Positions 34,828 to 36,679 of a stretch of 36,679 nt of DNA are shown here, in pieces. The stretch is from UBA1014 sp964344035. Its GTDB lineage: Bacteria; SAR324; NAC60-12. Both the position numbers and the translations under genes were made by a program. The notes under the pieces were generated by a model. It made no database searches. It worked only from the letters and a program-made list of their open reading frames with translations, and was not told the DNA's origin. The stretch's first letter is position 1. Each line of letters starts with the position of its first letter. The stretch covers positions 1 through 36,679 of the forward strand of contig CAYFLK010000036.1 in the NCBI GenBank assembly GCA_964344035.1. Reading direction: 5' to 3'.

Positions 34828-35403
34828 TTACAATTCCCCCCGCAGGTGGGCTTCCAGCAGATGGAGCCGATCGTGCCCGAAAAACATTTCATCTCCGACA
34901 AAAAACGTGGGCGCACCGAAAACTCCGCGCTCGACCGCTTCCGAAGTGGCGTCTATCAATGCTTGCTTTACTTCCGGATCAGCAGTTTTTTCGACAGTAC
35001 CTTCTCCAAGATGTGAAGTCAGCACTGCCGAATCGGAAATGTCCGCATTTTCACTCCAATACGCGCGGAAGAGGGCATGCGCGCCGGCCGGCATGGCTTC
35101 CGGTTCCAGGGCGATCAACGCACGCATGGCTTTGACCGTCAGCACCGGGAAGTTGTCCGGGACACGAACAGGGATCCCGTAGTATTTCCCCAGGCGCTCA
35201 AGGTCTTTATAAAGATATGGTTTTTTTGAAGGCACAAGGCCCGGCGCAAGAGGCGCGTCGATGGCCTTGAAGACGCCGCCGAGCAGCATCGGCTTCCAGA
35301 CAAGCTGTCTTCCATTTCGCGCCGCCAGGTCTTCGATTTGCGTGCTGGCGACGTATGTATAGGGACTGATCACATCGAAATAAAACTCGATCGGGTTGCT
35401 CAT
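34828..35403 (-). CDS. 2-hydroxychromene-2-carboxylate isomerase-like protein (DsbA/GST-kappa fold)
   Basis: A 191-residue thioredoxin-fold protein. The N-terminal motif IEFYFDVISPYTYVAS carries Ser in place of the CxxC of true DsbA, as in HCCA isomerases and kappa GSTs. The C-terminal GVFGAPTFFVGDEMFFGHDRL is typical. HCCA isomerases work in naphthalene degradation, but no aromatic-degradation genes are nearby, so a glutathione-dependent isomerase or transferase of unknown substrate is likely. It converges with dgt. No terminator was identified between them. Confidence 0.88.
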   Translation of the reverse strand: MSNPIEFYFDVISPYTYVASTQIEDLAARNGRQLVWKPMLLGGVFKAIDAPLAPGLVPSKKPYLYKDLERLGKYYGIPVRVPDNFPVLTVKAMRALIALEPEAMPAGAHALFRAYWSENADISDSAVLTSHLGEGTVEKTADPEVKQALIDATSEAVERGVFGAPTFFVGDEMFFGHDRLHLLEAHLRGEL

Positions 35404-35464
35404 CCGGGCCTCCTGGGCATTAAGGGTTAGTCTCTTTAATTTTGATTATTGAGCAATATGACTA

Positions 35465-35694
35465 AACTTTTCGTTGTCGAAATCGCCCAGCCAATATATG
35501 GACATGAAGCTTTCAGGTTATGAAACGGCATCTCCGTTCATTTAAGGGAGAGGCGATCCCGATATTGATCCCGATTGTAATGGTCCCGGCTAGTCCGGGT
35601 TAGGTCGTAGGGGCGGACCTGCGCCTGCCTGTGCGTGGCACGCAGACAGGTGTCCGCCCATTGTTGTGGGCAAACACATAGGTTTGCCCCTACG
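35465..35694. repeat. Dispersed hairpin-rich repeat, copy 2 (before sucD end)
   Basis: Fills most of the 310-bp gap between the isomerase-like gene and sucD. AACTTTTCGTTGTCGAAATCG (35465-35485) matches copy 1 at 20 of 21 bases. ATCCCGAT blocks and GCCTGTGCG...ACGCAGACAGG follow. The segment 35606-35694 is bounded by the inverted repeats CGTAGGGGC and GCCCCTACG. It contains two nested hairpins (GGGCGGAC/GTCCGCCC and GGGCAAAC/GTTTGCCC), a MITE-like structure. It may also serve as a terminator for sucD. Confidence 0.7.
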
Positions 35695-35713
35695 GACTGA
35701 ACTCACACTGCTT

Positions 35714-36580
35714 TCAGAGCACTTCCAGCATGCGGCTGCCGATTTCCGCGGGTGTTTTGACCACGTGAATTCCGGCATCACGCAGGGCGTCCATTTTGTC
35801 TTTCGCCGTCCCCCGTCCTCCGGAAATGATGGCGCCGGCATGGCCCATGCGTCTTCCGGGTGGGGCGGTTTGTCCGGCGATGAAACTGACAATCGGTTTG
35901 CTAACGTTGTTTTTGGCGAAAGCAGCCGCTTGTTCTTCCGCGTCTCCGCCTATTTCTCCAATCATCACAATGCCTTCAGTCTGCGTATCAGCCTCGAACA
36001 GGCGCAGGCAGTCGATGAAATTGGTGCCGTTGACGGGGTCGCCGCCAATGCAGATGCAGCTTGACTGGCCAAGACCGGCGCGTCCAAGCTGGCCGACAGC
36101 TTCATATGTCAGCGTGCCCGAGCGGGAAATGACCCCCACTGGTCCTGGCTTGTGTATCGAACCCGGCATGATGCCGATCTTGCTTTTTCCGGGAGTGATG
36201 ATGCCCGGACAATTCGGCCCGATCAACCGCACACCCTGCCTGCGGACAAAATCAACGGCCTTGACCATGTCTACAACCGGGACCCCTTCAGTGATTGCGA
36301 CGATCAGCGAAATTTCAGCCCCGGCAGCTTCCATGATTGCTCCCGCTGCAAACGCCGGTGGCACAAAAATCATGCTCGCGTTTGCTCCGGTTTCCGCGAC
36401 AGCTTCCCTGACAGTGTTGAAAACAGGCACTCCTTCAACTTCCTGGCCGCCTTTTCCCGGTGTAACTCCCGCCACCACATTTGTGCCGTAATGGCGGCAG
36501 CCGCGGGTGTGCAGCATTCCCTGGGAACCGGTCATTCCCTGTACCAGCAGTTTTGTATTTTCGTCAATCAAAACACCCAT
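35714..36580 (-). CDS. sucD: Succinyl-CoA ligase (ADP/GDP-forming) alpha subunit
   Basis: At 288 residues this is the usual SucD length. The CoA-binding domain starts LVQGMTGSQGMLHT and contains the GVTPGKGG loop. The phosphorylated histidine is about residue 247 in MGHAGAIISGG. It forms the alpha half of the enzyme that makes ATP or GTP from succinyl-CoA in the TCA cycle. The beta-subunit gene sucC normally lies directly upstream. Here the terminal repeat begins only 47 bp before the ATG, so sucC must lie beyond the element or elsewhere. Confidence 0.97.
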   Translation of the reverse strand: MGVLIDENTKLLVQGMTGSQGMLHTRGCRHYGTNVVAGVTPGKGGQEVEGVPVFNTVREAVAETGANASMIFVPPAFAAGAIMEAAGAEISLIVAITEGVPVVDMVKAVDFVRRQGVRLIGPNCPGIITPGKSKIGIMPGSIHKPGPVGVISRSGTLTYEAVGQLGRAGLGQSSCICIGGDPVNGTNFIDCLRLFEADTQTEGIVMIGEIGGDAEEQAAAFAKNNVSKPIVSFIAGQTAPPGRRMGHAGAIISGGRGTAKDKMDALRDAGIHVVKTPAEIGSRMLEVL

Positions 36581-36627
36581 GATTATCTCTTATTCAAGTC
36601 AGCAAAACCGACATTCTCTTAAAATTT

Positions 36628-36679
36628 GGCTCTGTTCGAGTTAAGTGTTGATTATCCAGCAACACAGCTAAGATATGTT
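36628..36679. repeat. Right copy of terminal inverted repeat (probable IS end)
   Basis: These 52 bases start GGCTCTGTTCGAG, and the first 50 are the exact reverse complement of window positions 1-50. The inward flank (AAATTTTAAG read outward to inward) differs from that of the left copy. This fits two copies of one element in opposite orientation bracketing the window, with the element body outside. Confidence 0.7.

Noticed and set aside
35796..36491. 231-codon open frame on the plus strand
   Set aside because: Antisense to sucD; Pro/Ser/Thr-rich shadow composition.
1..36679. Whole window as a composite transposon carrying taurine genes
   Set aside because: It carries essential chromosomal genes (glyQ, glyS, sucD), and the inner flanks of the two repeats differ; a chromosomal segment between two IS copies is simpler.

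Overview
The window looks like a chromosomal segment of a Gram-negative, proteobacterium-like heterotroph. It has a Tat-exported binding protein, a multiheme cytochrome c, split glyQ/glyS glycyl-tRNA synthetase genes, glycogen genes and a SucD. By eye the G+C is near 50 %. A deltaproteobacterial or SAR324-like source would fit, but no rRNA or other marker here fixes the taxonomy.

Left third (about 50-14757): a C2-sulfonate catabolic island, read mostly on the minus strand. In transcription order it holds a PotD/A/B/C-type ABC importer (13515 to 8754), then xsc, tpa, ald, an acylating aldehyde dehydrogenase (SauS-like), an acyl-CoA ligase (SauT-like) and a small secreted protein cut short by the left end. 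A divergent IclR-type regulator lies at 13981-14757. The chemistry is coherent. Tpa moves the amino group of taurine to pyruvate, giving sulfoacetaldehyde and alanine. Ald regenerates pyruvate and releases ammonium. Xsc cleaves sulfoacetaldehyde with phosphate to acetyl phosphate and sulfite. The SauS/SauT pair links sulfoacetate to the same intermediate. Palindromes of the form TGAGAC-N5-GTCTCA occur in the IclR/transporter divergent region and again in the xsc promoter, which suggests one regulator controls both blocks. The last permease carries an unusual extra membrane segment and a probably periplasmic tail with three 31-residue repeats.

Middle (15138-28902): mixed housekeeping and metabolic genes. 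They are a CMD/AhpD-like protein with MTA phosphorylase, a class III aminotransferase with an AstE/AspA-type deacylase, a pentaheme cytochrome c, a MaoC/mesaconyl-CoA-hydratase-like protein, a large unknown protein, glyQ and glyS separated by a hairpin-rich dispersed repeat, a UbiB/ADCK-family kinase-like protein and a small unknown protein.

Right third (29062-36580): glgC-glgA (glycogen synthesis), a plant-type ATP phosphofructokinase, a dGTPase-family HD hydrolase, a DsbA-fold 2-hydroxychromene-2-carboxylate isomerase-like protein, a second copy of the dispersed repeat, and sucD without sucC.

The two ends of the window are perfect inverted copies of about 50 bp, starting inward with GGCTCTG. 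They look like the ends of one mobile element present on both sides in opposite orientation. The element body lies outside the window. No tRNA, rRNA or CRISPR array was seen.
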